DNA of 64,000 bases from JAKRSD01 sp964473995 (GTDB lineage: Bacteria; Bacteroidota; Bacteroidia; CAIKAF01): NCBI GenBank assembly GCA_964473995.1, contig CAYYRB010000003.1:1-64000 (forward strand). The letters run 5' to 3'. Of the stretch, positions 36,991-45,439 are shown in pieces; within the stretch, counting starts at the first letter, position 1; each line of letters begins with the position of its first letter. The notes beneath the pieces were generated by a model, which made no database searches, was not told where the DNA came from, and saw only the letters and a list, made by a program, of their open reading frames with translations. The position numbers were made by a program, and so were the translations under genes.

Positions 36991-37820
36991 GATTTCTTGA
37001 ATTTAATGGATGCCCAATTATTCTTTTCCAGTGTTATGGGACTGCCAAATCCTTCTTTTTCAAATGCACGGGTGAGAAATTCAACATCACCGGCAAAAAA
37101 TCCGCTGATGATTAATGAGCCATTCGGTAAACAGGATTCAGAAATCAGGGGCAGCAGGTGAATCAAGGTGTTGCGTGTGATGTTCGCCAGGACGATGTCA
37201 AATACCCCATAAGGACCTTCGTGTTCGCGGGCATCCAGCAGGGTATAATCCGAAATACCATTCAGGGCGAAATTTTCGTGGGCGTTTTGAAGGGCAAAAT
37301 CTTCAATTTCGGTGGCCGTAAGAAAAGCCGCACCGGATTGATGGGCAAGAATGGCTAATATGCCGGTGCCTGTTCCCAAATCCAACACTTTTTTATCCCC
37401 AAAATCGGTTTTCAGCATATGCCGCATCATCAGTTCCGTGGTGGCATGATGTCCAGTACCGAATGACATTTTCGGTGTTATATTCAGCGTGTATTTTACA
37501 TTCGGTTTTTCCGGGTGGAAGTTGGCTTTTACGTACACCAGATCATCAATGGCTATGGGTTCATAGTTTTCCTCCCACACGCTATTCCAGTTTTGGCCGG
37601 CTATTGATTTTATTTCCCAGGATTCGCAGAATTCTTTCAGTAATTCTTGGGGCAGATGATCCATATTTAATTCCTTTTCCGGTATAAAAGCCTCCAAACC
37701 GAGTGCGTTTTCCGAAAAGCTTTCAAATCCTATTTCGGCCAGTTCCGTGATAAGTATATCCGTGGCAAGGTCGTTATCTGTACCTTGTTTAAAACGAATG
37801 CTGAGTTCTATGTAATTCAT
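36987..37820 (-). CDS. prmA: Ribosomal protein L11 methyltransferase
   Basis: SAM-dependent enzyme that methylates lysines and the N-terminus of ribosomal protein L11. 277 residues: an N-terminal substrate-recognition domain (about 1-85), then a Rossmann methyltransferase fold with SAM motif KVLDLGTGTGILAILAHQSG and the NPPF-type equivalent LANITRNTLIHLLP. The GHHATTELMM sequence is typical of PrmA. It overlaps tpiA upstream and the large gene downstream by 4 nt each. Confidence 0.93.
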   Translation of the reverse strand: MNYIELSIRFKQGTDNDLATDILITELAEIGFESFSENALGLEAFIPEKELNMDHLPQELLKEFCESWEIKSIAGQNWNSVWEENYEPIAIDDLVYVKANFHPEKPNVKYTLNITPKMSFGTGHHATTELMMRHMLKTDFGDKKVLDLGTGTGILAILAHQSGAAFLTATEIEDFALQNAHENFALNGISDYTLLDAREHEGPYGVFDIVLANITRNTLIHLLPLISESCLPNGSLIISGFFAGDVEFLTRAFEKEGFGSPITLEKNNWASIKFKKS

Positions 37821-38581
37821 GGCAGGGCTGATTGAACGATGGCCGAAAAGGAGTCTGCATTGAGGGAGGCTCCTCCCACCAGAAGTCCGTCAATATCCGG
37901 GTTTGCCAATAAATCCTTGGCATTTTCCGCTTTTACGCTGCCGCCGTAAAGAATGCGCAGTTGTTCAGCAAATTGAGGGTAGTGCAGCGAAAGGAATGTC
38001 CGTGCCATGGCATGTACTTCCTGCGCCTGTGAGGGCGATGCGGTAAGTCCGGTACCGATGGCCCAAACCGGCTCATAGGCCAATTCCAAGTCATTTGCCG
38101 TAAATTCGTCTAATTGATGCAATAAGGCCAATTGGGATTGGATGATTTGCTCCACCTGTCCGCTTTCTCTTTGGGCCAATGTTTCGCCGAAGCAATACAT
38201 TATTTTCAGCCCGGCCTGTTTGGCCTGTTTCATTTTTTGCACGAGAACTTCGTCAGATTCTCCGAATATCTGACGGCGTTCCGAGTGTCCGATCAGTACA
38301 TAATCAGCACCTGTCGATTTGGCCATTTCTGCCGAAATTTCACCCGTGTAGGGGCCTTCCCGAAAAGAAGAACAGTTCTGAATACCGGTGGAAATAGGAG
38401 TGTGGTTTAAAATTCCGGAAACGGCAAACAGGTGCGTGGCCGGGGGGAAAAGAACGACATCCACCGATTCGGCCCATTGACCGCAGGAACGATGAATTTC
38501 TTTTGCCAGAGCCATTCCCTCGGGCAACGTGGTAAACATTTTGTGGTTTCCCGCGATTATTTTTTTTGACCTGTTGCTCAT
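37817..38581 (-). CDS. tpiA: Triosephosphate isomerase
   Basis: Interconverts dihydroxyacetone phosphate and glyceraldehyde 3-phosphate in glycolysis. The start MSNRSKKIIAGNHKMF gives 254 residues, the family length; the longer open frame to 38632 is not family-like. Catalytic His in LIGHSERRQ, catalytic Glu in AYEPVWAIGTG and the phosphate loop YGGSVKAENAKDLL are intact. One oddity: the N-terminal GNWKMN consensus reads GNHKMF, so Trp is replaced by His and Asn by Phe while the essential Asn and Lys remain. It lies 19 nt after the DoxX-like gene and overlaps prmA by 4 nt. Confidence 0.95.
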   Translation of the reverse strand: MSNRSKKIIAGNHKMFTTLPEGMALAKEIHRSCGQWAESVDVVLFPPATHLFAVSGILNHTPISTGIQNCSSFREGPYTGEISAEMAKSTGADYVLIGHSERRQIFGESDEVLVQKMKQAKQAGLKIMYCFGETLAQRESGQVEQIIQSQLALLHQLDEFTANDLELAYEPVWAIGTGLTASPSQAQEVHAMARTFLSLHYPQFAEQLRILYGGSVKAENAKDLLANPDIDGLLVGGASLNADSFSAIVQSALP

Positions 38582-38600
38582 ACGTTCTTTCCGCCGGGAA

Positions 38601-40118
38601 TTAATCAAGGTGCTTTTTGCGGATCTCCTCAAACGAAGGGAAGTCGTTATAATGCCACATGTCTAATACTATAGTGTCTTTGATGAGTACCAGCCCCGGG
38701 TTGGATCTGATGATGGTTTTCAGTGAAGTGGCATCGTTCACGTAATAGGGGAAACCGTTTTGATGCTGATGCCGGAAATCTTCCACCAGATCACCGCTGG
38801 CAGTTGCCCCTATAAATTCCATGTCTGCTTTTTGTGCTTCAGCTGCCAATGCATTTACCTTAGGTTGAACGGCTGTATTGGTTTTGGTCAAATCATACGC
38901 CACAAGCATAAATTTTAATCCCGTTTTTTTTACGAAATTCATCGCATATTCTTCTCCGGTTTCCTTGCTTTCCAAAGTGAAATCGTGGATGGGTGCCTCC
39001 ACGTAAGGTTTTACGATTTCTTTCCGTTGATTTACGAATTCATTTTCGGCTAAAAACTGCTCGGTCATCCAGGAGAAATCATTAATCGGGTTTCCGTCCG
39101 TGTTTTTAATCGCGAGATATTCCTTTACTTCGCCCGTTTTGCTGTTCTTGTAAATCATATACACGTTTGCAAATTCAGGTTCACCTTTCATCTTTTCGGT
39201 GATGATATTACCGATGGCCCAAGGTCGATAATCTTTGATCGGCAGATGGTTGTAACAGTGGGCCGTAAACCAACCGGAGAGAATGAGTGGGACGGTGATG
39301 AGGACCGCGTTTTTCATCATTTGCTTCTTAAGGCTGAAGTGTACCACGATTCTTACCAAAACAAGAACTAAAATGAAAAATCCGGGCAGGTACCAGTGAA
39401 AAACCAAACCGGAAACCAACAGGCCTCCGATGGAAGCTACTGCGGAAACCCAAATCTCATGAAGATCAAATTTATCTGACTCCATGCGCTTTCCGAAAAA
39501 GAGAACGGGTAAAATGAACAGACCCAAAATCACGTCTTTCCAAAAGGACTGCCATGGGGTAAGTTTAAGTGCATCACCGAAACATCCGCAATCGGTTACC
39601 TTGTTGAACCATGCACTGTAAAAGGTGAGAAAGCCGAAAAATAGAATCATGAGGAAGAGCATGACGGCAGTAAACGGAATAAAAACTCCGAGCAGGAGCA
39701 TCGCCCCGAAAAGAATTTCAACCACGCAAACCAATACCGAAAGAGCCAAAGCCTTGCCGTACATGAAATCACAAAAATCATTGAACCAGTGTTCTTTTTC
39801 GCTTGCACTTTCGGATACGGTAGGTTCGTTAACGTACATGAATTCGTTTTCTACGCCGGGAACGCTGAGGTCTATCGGGTTACCGGCATAGTCGGTGGGT
39901 TTCAACGTTGATTTTCCTTCGATCACGGCCGTAACTTCTTCGGGAGTTAAATCGCGCTGAGTGTAAGTGGTATCCAAGCGGGTTTCCGTAAGTTTAAACA
40001 CCGTAAAATACTCCTCCATTTTATAAGAGAATCCCATGGGATCGTTTGCTTTAATCATTCCGGAAATGATAAATAGGGTACCCACCAACACCCGACAGAT
40101 ATGCAGAAATAGTTTCAT
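38601..40118 (-). CDS. DoxX-type membrane protein with thioredoxin-like tail (BT_3928 family)
   Basis: Inner-membrane protein of 505 residues that matches the Bacteroidota BT_3928 family. The N-terminal DoxX/MauE-like part (MKLFLHICRVLVGTLFIISG, TDCGCFGDALKLTPWQ) spans about eight membrane segments to residue ~300. The C-terminal ~150 residues have a thioredoxin-like pattern (FMLVAYDLTKTNTAVQPKV, GFPYYVNDATSL) but no CxxC pair, so thiol-redox activity there is doubtful. The CGCFGD motif in the membrane part is a family feature and could be redox active. First gene of the operon with tpiA, prmA and plsY. Physiological role unknown. Confidence 0.82.
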   Translation of the reverse strand: MKLFLHICRVLVGTLFIISGMIKANDPMGFSYKMEEYFTVFKLTETRLDTTYTQRDLTPEEVTAVIEGKSTLKPTDYAGNPIDLSVPGVENEFMYVNEPTVSESASEKEHWFNDFCDFMYGKALALSVLVCVVEILFGAMLLLGVFIPFTAVMLFLMILFFGFLTFYSAWFNKVTDCGCFGDALKLTPWQSFWKDVILGLFILPVLFFGKRMESDKFDLHEIWVSAVASIGGLLVSGLVFHWYLPGFFILVLVLVRIVVHFSLKKQMMKNAVLITVPLILSGWFTAHCYNHLPIKDYRPWAIGNIITEKMKGEPEFANVYMIYKNSKTGEVKEYLAIKNTDGNPINDFSWMTEQFLAENEFVNQRKEIVKPYVEAPIHDFTLESKETGEEYAMNFVKKTGLKFMLVAYDLTKTNTAVQPKVNALAAEAQKADMEFIGATASGDLVEDFRHQHQNGFPYYVNDATSLKTIIRSNPGLVLIKDTIVLDMWHYNDFPSFEEIRKKHLD

Positions 40119-40215
40119 GATATTGTAATACTTCCCTGCAAAAATAGAAGATATGCCCGATAATTGGACTTCACGCTTTCGAGGTTGTGTTTAAGGAAGT
40201 GTTAAAGTGTTCCGT

Positions 40216-41220
40216 TTAATGTCCGACCATTTCGTTGATTTTTTTCAAAACGGATTCGGGAGTAAGCGTATTTCCGCATGAAAAATGCTGCAGCGGACAG
40301 GATTTTTTTCCATGCAGCCCACAAGGCCTGCACGATAATTTTTCGGATGTTTCTAAGTATTGGGAGTTTGAGGAGAGGGGCGTGAAGCCGAAATCCGGTA
40401 CGGTGGAACAGAATAGCTCCAAAACCGCCGCATCAACGGAGGACGCCAGATGAACGGGTGCGCTGTCATTGGAAACCGTAAGGGCGGCTTTTTTCATCAG
40501 TGCCGCTGATTCCAAAAAGCTCAGTTTCCCGGACAGATTGTGCACTTGCTTTCCGCTGTTTCGCGCTATTTCTTCACAAAGTTTTTGGTCGTTTTTTCCG
40601 CCGATCAGTACAATGGAATATTCATCAGCCGCCAAGCGGATCAGTTCACTCCAATGGGTTGCCGGCCATTGTTTGGTGCTCCACACGGATGCCGGCGCCA
40701 AAACCAGCGATCCTTCATATGGTTTCGCCTTTACCATTTCTGCTTCGGTAAGATAGATTTTCGGAAGTTTCAGCTCGGGTGCAAAATCCTTAATCAGTGC
40801 ATGATTTCGCTCAATTTCGTGGAAACCCGAATTCATGGAATGGGGATATTTCCGACTGAATAAAAAGGAAAACGGATTTTTGGCAAAACCTCTCGTTTCC
40901 GGGGCTCCCGAAAAAGCAGTGAGCAGCCCCGTGGAAAGATAGCGCTGAAGATTAATGACAAGGTCGAAGCGCTGCCGTCTTATATTGATGAGTAAATCGG
41001 CAAGAGCTTTGGTTTTACCTGTCGTTTTTTTCCATTCCGGAACGGCGTGAAGGAATGGATGATGGGTGAATAAGGAGGCATGACCCGCCCTAACCAAATA
41101 GGTTATTCTTGCATCGGGATTGGCTTGGTGAAGGGTTTCCAACACGGATGTACCCAAAATGGCATCACCCGTAAATGCAGTTTGGATGACTAATATTGAC
41201 CGGTATTGTTTCACCGTCAT
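40216..41220 (-). CDS. Glycosyltransferase family 9 (heptosyltransferase-like)
   Basis: GT9 enzyme of 334 residues. GT9 members transfer heptose from an activated nucleotide sugar onto lipopolysaccharide core. N-terminal part: ILVIQTAFTGDAILGTSVLE, LVINLQRYLST; C-terminal nucleotide-sugar part: LAPASVWSTKQWPATHWSEL and TVSNDSAPVHLAS. A CxxC-like set (LSCRPCGLHGKKSCPLQHF) near the end is common in the family. The ATG is within the stop of dapD (ATGA overlap). The nucleotidyltransferase/phosphatase/kinase two genes upstream could supply its donor. Confidence 0.88.
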   Translation of the reverse strand: MTVKQYRSILVIQTAFTGDAILGTSVLETLHQANPDARITYLVRAGHASLFTHHPFLHAVPEWKKTTGKTKALADLLINIRRQRFDLVINLQRYLSTGLLTAFSGAPETRGFAKNPFSFLFSRKYPHSMNSGFHEIERNHALIKDFAPELKLPKIYLTEAEMVKAKPYEGSLVLAPASVWSTKQWPATHWSELIRLAADEYSIVLIGGKNDQKLCEEIARNSGKQVHNLSGKLSFLESAALMKKAALTVSNDSAPVHLASSVDAAVLELFCSTVPDFGFTPLSSNSQYLETSEKLSCRPCGLHGKKSCPLQHFSCGNTLTPESVLKKINEMVGH

Positions 41221-42187
41221 ACAGCTACATTATGGTCGCGAAGGGCTTCGTTTAGCGATGTTTTCAGATCGGTAGACTCTTNNNNNNNNNNNNNNNNNNN
41301 NNNNNNNNNNNNNNNNNNNNNNNNNNNNNNNNNNNNNNNNNNNNNNNNNNNNNNNNNNNNNNNNNNNNNNNNNNNNNNNNNACATTATGGTCGCGAAGGG
41401 CTTCGTTTAGCGATGTTTTCAGATCGGTAGACTCTTTCCGTTTTCCGATGATGAGTGCGCAGGGCACCTGAAATTCACCTGCCGGAAATTTTTTGGTGTA
41501 GGAACCCGGAATGACCACACTTCTCGAAGGAACAAATCCTTTGTACTCCTTAGGTTCGCTTCCCGTAACGTCAATAATTTTGGTGCTTTTTGTAATCACC
41601 ACGTTAGCCCCCAACACGGCCTCTTTTTCTATATGGGCTCCTTCCACCACGATACACCGGGAGCCTATAAAACAACCATCTTCAATGATGACGGGAGCCG
41701 CCTGAACCGGTTCAAGCACACCGCCCAGCCCTACGCCGCCGCTCAGGTGTACGTTTTTTCCCACCTGTGCGCAGGAGCCTACGGTGGCCCATGTATCCAC
41801 CATGGTGCCTGAATCTACATAAGCTCCGATATTCACGTAGCTGGGCATGAGAATGGTTCCGCTGTTAAGGAATGATCCGTAACGGGCTATGGCATGGGGA
41901 ACTACCCTCACCCCGAGTTCGGCATAGTTGCGCTTGAGTTTGATTTTATCGTGAAATTCAAAAGGACCTACCTCAAACGTTTGCATTTTCTGAATCGGAA
42001 AATAAAGAATCACCGCTTTTTTAATCCATTCATTAACGACCCACCCGGAATCGGCAGGCTGGGCCACACGGATTTTGCCTTCGTCCAATAATTCAATCAC
42101 TTCGCGGATTGCCCGGCAACTTTCCTTGTCTTCTAAAAGCGCCCGATTTTCCCACGTTTTTTCAATGATGTGTTGTAATTTTTCCAT
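41217..42187 (-). CDS. dapD: Tetrahydrodipicolinate N-succinyltransferase, interrupted by gap 2
   Basis: Acts in lysine and diaminopimelate synthesis, succinylating tetrahydrodipicolinate. Trimeric left-handed beta-helix with hexapeptide repeats (AYVDSGTMVDTWATVGSCAQ, IGSRCIVVEGAHI). The reading frame appears to break at the 100-N gap, but both sides carry the same 55 bases; collapsing them gives a full 271-residue protein ending in RDHNVAV, close to the 274 residues of E. coli DapD, and makes the TGA overlap the next gene's ATG. So the gene is intact. It starts 6 nt after the upstream fusion gene. Confidence 0.93.
41227..41281. repeat. 55-bp contig-end copy (left of gap 2)
   Basis: Identical to 41382-41436. 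As at gap 1, contig ends overlapping by exactly 55 bases, inside dapD. Confidence 0.92.
41282..41381. other. Assembly gap 2 (100 N), spurious, inside dapD
   Basis: A placeholder gap. Removing it with one flank copy restores dapD. Confidence 0.92.
41382..41436. repeat. 55-bp contig-end copy (right of gap 2)
   Basis: Identical to 41227-41281; an assembly overlap. Confidence 0.92.
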
Positions 42188-42193
42188 CAGGTG

Positions 42194-44095
42194 TTATGTG
42201 TTTTTTATAATCAAATCTGCCTTTTCGGCCGATAGGGAAATCAGGTCAAATTCTTCTGCGAGTCGCTCCGCATAGAGCATTTCTGTTTCTATAACCGTTA
42301 AGCCTTTCCAGCGATAAAAATCGAAAAAACGTTTTTTTCTTTCTTCTTCCTTTATCTGGGTAAATACGGCCACATCTGCCAATTTACCCAGGGGCTCAGA
42401 ACATAGCAGGGGTACTCCTTCCAGAATGACCACATCTTCACCGTGGTAGCGGTAAATGACTTCCTCTTTCAAACGCCTGGTTTTGCTATCGTATTTTTTT
42501 ACGGAAACCGCCTCGTGATTGAAAAATGAAAACATATCCTTTTCGAATTTTCGGATGCGGAAGCGCTCCAAAACCGTTTCTTTTCCCGTCCGGTCGGCTG
42601 CGGGCATAATCCAGTCGTCCGCACGGATCGAGAGCACGGTTTGTTTCTGTTTTTTGAATTGTTGTTTGAGGTAGGAGGTTAAAGTGGTTTTTCCCGAACG
42701 GGACTGACCGCCTACAAGCACAACGAAGGGTTTAGAGATTTTTCCACATTGTTCGGAACGTTTCAGCAGATCTTCAAAATGATCTTTTAAGGGTTCATCG
42801 ATAATAAATTGAACAGCTTCCAAAAGGTTTTCGAATAGGTAATCAGGTTCGCTTTGTAGGTCGGCACAGGCCTTCCCCGTGCGCACGCCGGCAAAAACTA
42901 CGCCGGCCCTTTTTGCGGCTTCACGATCCCGGTCGGAATCCCCGATCATAAAACTGTTTTCCGCAGAAATACAGAAATCTTCAGAAGCCTGCAAAATCAT
43001 GCCCGGTTTCGGTTTTCGACAGGCGCAGTCTACTTTATAAGATGCATTTTCTTCGGGGAAACCTTTATCAGGATGATGCGGACAGTAGTATATGGCATCC
43101 AATTTAGCGCCTTCTTTTCCGAGTTTCCATTCGAGTTTATTATGAATATCCCGCAATTCGGATTCAGTGCATAGATTCCGTGCAACTGCCGACTGATTGG
43201 TAATAACGATGGACGCAAAGTCGGAATGATTTATCTTTTTTACCGCTTCCGCCGTGAATGGGAAAATGAGCAATTCATCCGGGTTTTTGATAAATTCGGT
43301 ATCTTCATTCAGTACCCCGTCCCGGTCAAGGAAAATCGCTTTCTGCGGGTAGAAATAACTTTTCCTCTCCACCTTTCCCGAACGAATATCCCGGGCCACA
43401 GCCTCCAGTCGCTCTGGGGTTCCCATGTCTTTGATGTATTCGGTGGTGTTGTAAGCAAATACGGGTTCGCGGGTGATCAGGTGCGGAAAAATATCTTTTC
43501 CGAAGTCTTGCTTTTTCTCCTGTTCTATGTATTGGAAAACGGCAGGCTCGAAAACGTAAACCGCCGCATTTACCAAATTACGCAGATATCGGTTCTGCGG
43601 ATGGGGTTTCGAATAGAAATGGGTGACTTTTCCCGTTTCATCACACTCTAACAAGTCGCTGTCAAAGGGATGATCATTCGGATGTACGACGAGTGTGGCC
43701 GCGGCTTTCTTTTTTTTGTGAAAGTCCAAAAGTCGGTGAAAATCCATGTGGAGAATGACATCCCCGTAAAGAACCAAAACGGCACTGTCGATTGAGCCTT
43801 TCAGCGGGACCAAACAACCCGCCGTGCCTAGCGGGGATATTTCTTCCAGATAAAGGATGTTTAAACCGAATTTGTCTCCGTTACCGATTTGTTCCCTGAT
43901 TTTGTTACCTAAGTGACCAAGGGTTATAATGACTTCACGGAATCCTTGTTTTTTTAAGAGATCCAGCTGGTATTCCAGTACCGTTTTTCCGGCAGGGGCC
44001 AAGAGTGGCTTGGGAATTTCTTCCGTTAAGGAGCCCATTCTGGTTCCTTTTCCTCCGGCGATAATGATGGCTTTCAAAACGCGCAAATATAACAT
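42194..44095 (-). CDS. Fusion: sugar nucleotidyltransferase / GmhB-like phosphatase / P-loop kinase
   Basis: Three enzymes in one chain of 633 residues. Residues 1-235: nucleotidyltransferase (IIAGGKGTRMGSLTEEIPKP, VLYGDVILHMDF, TTEYIKDMGTPE). Residues 250-425: HAD phosphatase with FLDRDGVLNED (nucleophile Asp257, Asp259) and the zinc loop of GmhB, C338-x-H340 ... C357-x-C359, then KPKPGM and GDSDRD. Residues 455-633: uridine-kinase-like P-loop domain (VGGQSRSGKTTL, 461-472; DDW; ILEGVPLL). Together they could build an activated heptose: kinase, phosphatase, nucleotidyl transfer. That is inference, supported by the heptosyltransferase-like gene two positions downstream. The ATG at 44095 lies before a promoter box; a TTG at 44077 may be the true start. 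Confidence 0.85.
   Translation of the reverse strand: MLYLRVLKAIIIAGGKGTRMGSLTEEIPKPLLAPAGKTVLEYQLDLLKKQGFREVIITLGHLGNKIREQIGNGDKFGLNILYLEEISPLGTAGCLVPLKGSIDSAVLVLYGDVILHMDFHRLLDFHKKKKAAATLVVHPNDHPFDSDLLECDETGKVTHFYSKPHPQNRYLRNLVNAAVYVFEPAVFQYIEQEKKQDFGKDIFPHLITREPVFAYNTTEYIKDMGTPERLEAVARDIRSGKVERKSYFYPQKAIFLDRDGVLNEDTEFIKNPDELLIFPFTAEAVKKINHSDFASIVITNQSAVARNLCTESELRDIHNKLEWKLGKEGAKLDAIYYCPHHPDKGFPEENASYKVDCACRKPKPGMILQASEDFCISAENSFMIGDSDRDREAAKRAGVVFAGVRTGKACADLQSEPDYLFENLLEAVQFIIDEPLKDHFEDLLKRSEQCGKISKPFVVLVGGQSRSGKTTLTSYLKQQFKKQKQTVLSIRADDWIMPAADRTGKETVLERFRIRKFEKDMFSFFNHEAVSVKKYDSKTRRLKEEVIYRYHGEDVVILEGVPLLCSEPLGKLADVAVFTQIKEEERKKRFFDFYRWKGLTVIETEMLYAERLAEEFDLISLSAEKADLIIKNT
44084..44091 (-). 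promoter_or_regulatory. TAnnTTTG box at the 5' end of the fusion gene
   Basis: TATATTTG (minus strand) matches the -7 box exactly but lies inside the longest reading frame. If used, transcription would start near 44077-44079, by the codon TTG in VLKAII. No TTG is seen at the expected -33 spacing. Confidence 0.45.
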
Positions 44096-44183
44096 GAATT
44101 AAACCAATTTGTCCCGTAAGGGCGGAATATGTGGTGCGGAATGATGCAGGCGGACATTTATTCGTTGTGTATGGTTAATTTGT

Positions 44184-44191
44184 TATTTTTG
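44184..44191 (+). promoter_or_regulatory. TAnnTTTG box of the DinB-family gene
   Basis: TATTTTTG is an exact match, 19 nt before the ATG at 44211. A TTG 16 nt upstream (44165-44167) could be a slightly short-spaced -33 element. Confidence 0.55.
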
Positions 44192-44210
44192 AGCAGTCTA
44201 ACGTTTTTTT

Positions 44211-44738
44211 ATGGATGTAGCTGTCAGTAAACGATTTTCAAGATTGGAGGCATTGCGGAAAGAGGCACATGAATTATTGGCTTCTTATTCGGATGAAACG
44301 GTAAATACGCCGGAGGCCCGGGGCAAGTGGGGAGCGATTCAGCATTTTGCTCATATCATGGGCTCTGAAACGGCGGGTCTCACCTACATGAAAAAAAAGA
44401 TGGCTGGTGCATCGGAGGCGGGAAAGGCCGGATTTATGGGAGGCGCGCGTCTGGCGGTGCTTCGTTTGGCACTCAGTCTTCCCCTAAAGTTTAAGGCTCC
44501 GCCCGTATTGCAGGAGCCCGAAATGTATATTTCCAAAGAAGAGTTTTTTCAACAATGGGAATCACTTAGAAAAGAATACGAAGATTTTTTAGGCAAAGTG
44601 GATACGAATTTCGTGCATGTGAAACTGTATAAACACCCGGCAGTGGGGCGCATGAGTATTCTTCAGGCACTTGATTTCATGGCGGTACATCTGGATCGGC
44701 ACATCAAATCAGCCCGTGTGATGCTGAAAAAGGCCTAG
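44211..44738 (+). CDS. DinB-family protein
   Basis: Protein of 175 residues with the four-helix-bundle pattern of the DinB/YfiT superfamily: an N-terminal helix, GKWGAIQHFAHIMGSE (first metal-binding His region) and HLDRHIKSA near the C-terminus (last His pair). Members bind a metal and include thiol-dependent transferases such as bacillithiol S-transferase; the substrate here is not known. It stands alone on the plus strand between two minus-strand operons; its stop overlaps the convergent lipoprotein gene by 4 bp (CTAG). Confidence 0.8.
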   Translation: MDVAVSKRFSRLEALRKEAHELLASYSDETVNTPEARGKWGAIQHFAHIMGSETAGLTYMKKKMAGASEAGKAGFMGGARLAVLRLALSLPLKFKAPPVLQEPEMYISKEEFFQQWESLRKEYEDFLGKVDTNFVHVKLYKHPAVGRMSILQALDFMAVHLDRHIKSARVMLKKA

Positions 44739-45370
44739 CTTTTTTCTCCCGGCAGATACCAGTAACTTAATTCCAACGAAGTTTCTCCGCTTGAATACTT
44801 TAAAATGAGCGGAAGTTCGGGATTTTTCCATACCCAGAAATGTATCGTCTGTTCCCGATTTGTGCAGTGCATGGTTTTTTCGGAAATGGTCGCAGTTCCT
44901 TTTTCGAATCGAAAATCCTCGTTTTTATCCACAAAAAAATCTTCCCGTCCATAATCTGTATCCAAGGTTACACTTCCGGCTTCCAATAAGTCCCGGTAGG
45001 TTTCCAGACTCAACATCATCGCCGTTTTTTCAGTCAGTTTGTTGCTTCCCGTGTCCAAATCCATTTGTAGGCTTTTGGCATATTTTCTCCCCTTTTCAGA
45101 AATTTCCACATGGCCCTTAGAATAGTCCAGATTCGTTTTGAAATAATCGAAACTGACCGTGGGCTCCAGTTCGCTGAAAGTAATCTCCATGGTATAATTA
45201 ACCACCTCCGTTTGACTTACCTTATAGGTAAGCGAAGTCCCTTTTTCAATTTTCAGGGCTATGATTTTGGTGTTTTTGGGAATTTGAGGTTTTTGCGAAT
45301 TTCCACCGCAACCGCCCGATACAACCACCAAAAGAAACCAAAGCGAGGGACTTTTCCAGAGTGTATTCAT
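44735..45370 (-). CDS. Hypothetical lipoprotein
   Basis: Lipoprotein of about 211 residues; the start MNTLWKSPSLWFLLVVVSGG is chosen because it gives a signal peptide with lipobox SGGC, whereas the longer reading (to 45412) starts with a hydrophobic stretch but no clear signal. The mature part is mostly beta-strand, with alternating pattern IALKIEKGTSLTYKVSQTEV, and ends in LELSYWYLPGEKS. The layout recalls DUF3108-type envelope proteins but I cannot confirm it. Last gene of the operon below the transporter. Function unknown. Confidence 0.65.
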   Translation of the reverse strand: MNTLWKSPSLWFLLVVVSGGCGGNSQKPQIPKNTKIIALKIEKGTSLTYKVSQTEVVNYTMEITFSELEPTVSFDYFKTNLDYSKGHVEISEKGRKYAKSLQMDLDTGSNKLTEKTAMMLSLETYRDLLEAGSVTLDTDYGREDFFVDKNEDFRFEKGTATISEKTMHCTNREQTIHFWVWKNPELPLILKYSSGETSLELSYWYLPGEKS

Positions 45371-45439
45371 CGCTGAGCTGATTAAATTGCTTAGTAAAGT
45401 TATAAAAAGCAATCGGTAATTCTTTATTTGTTTTAAAAA

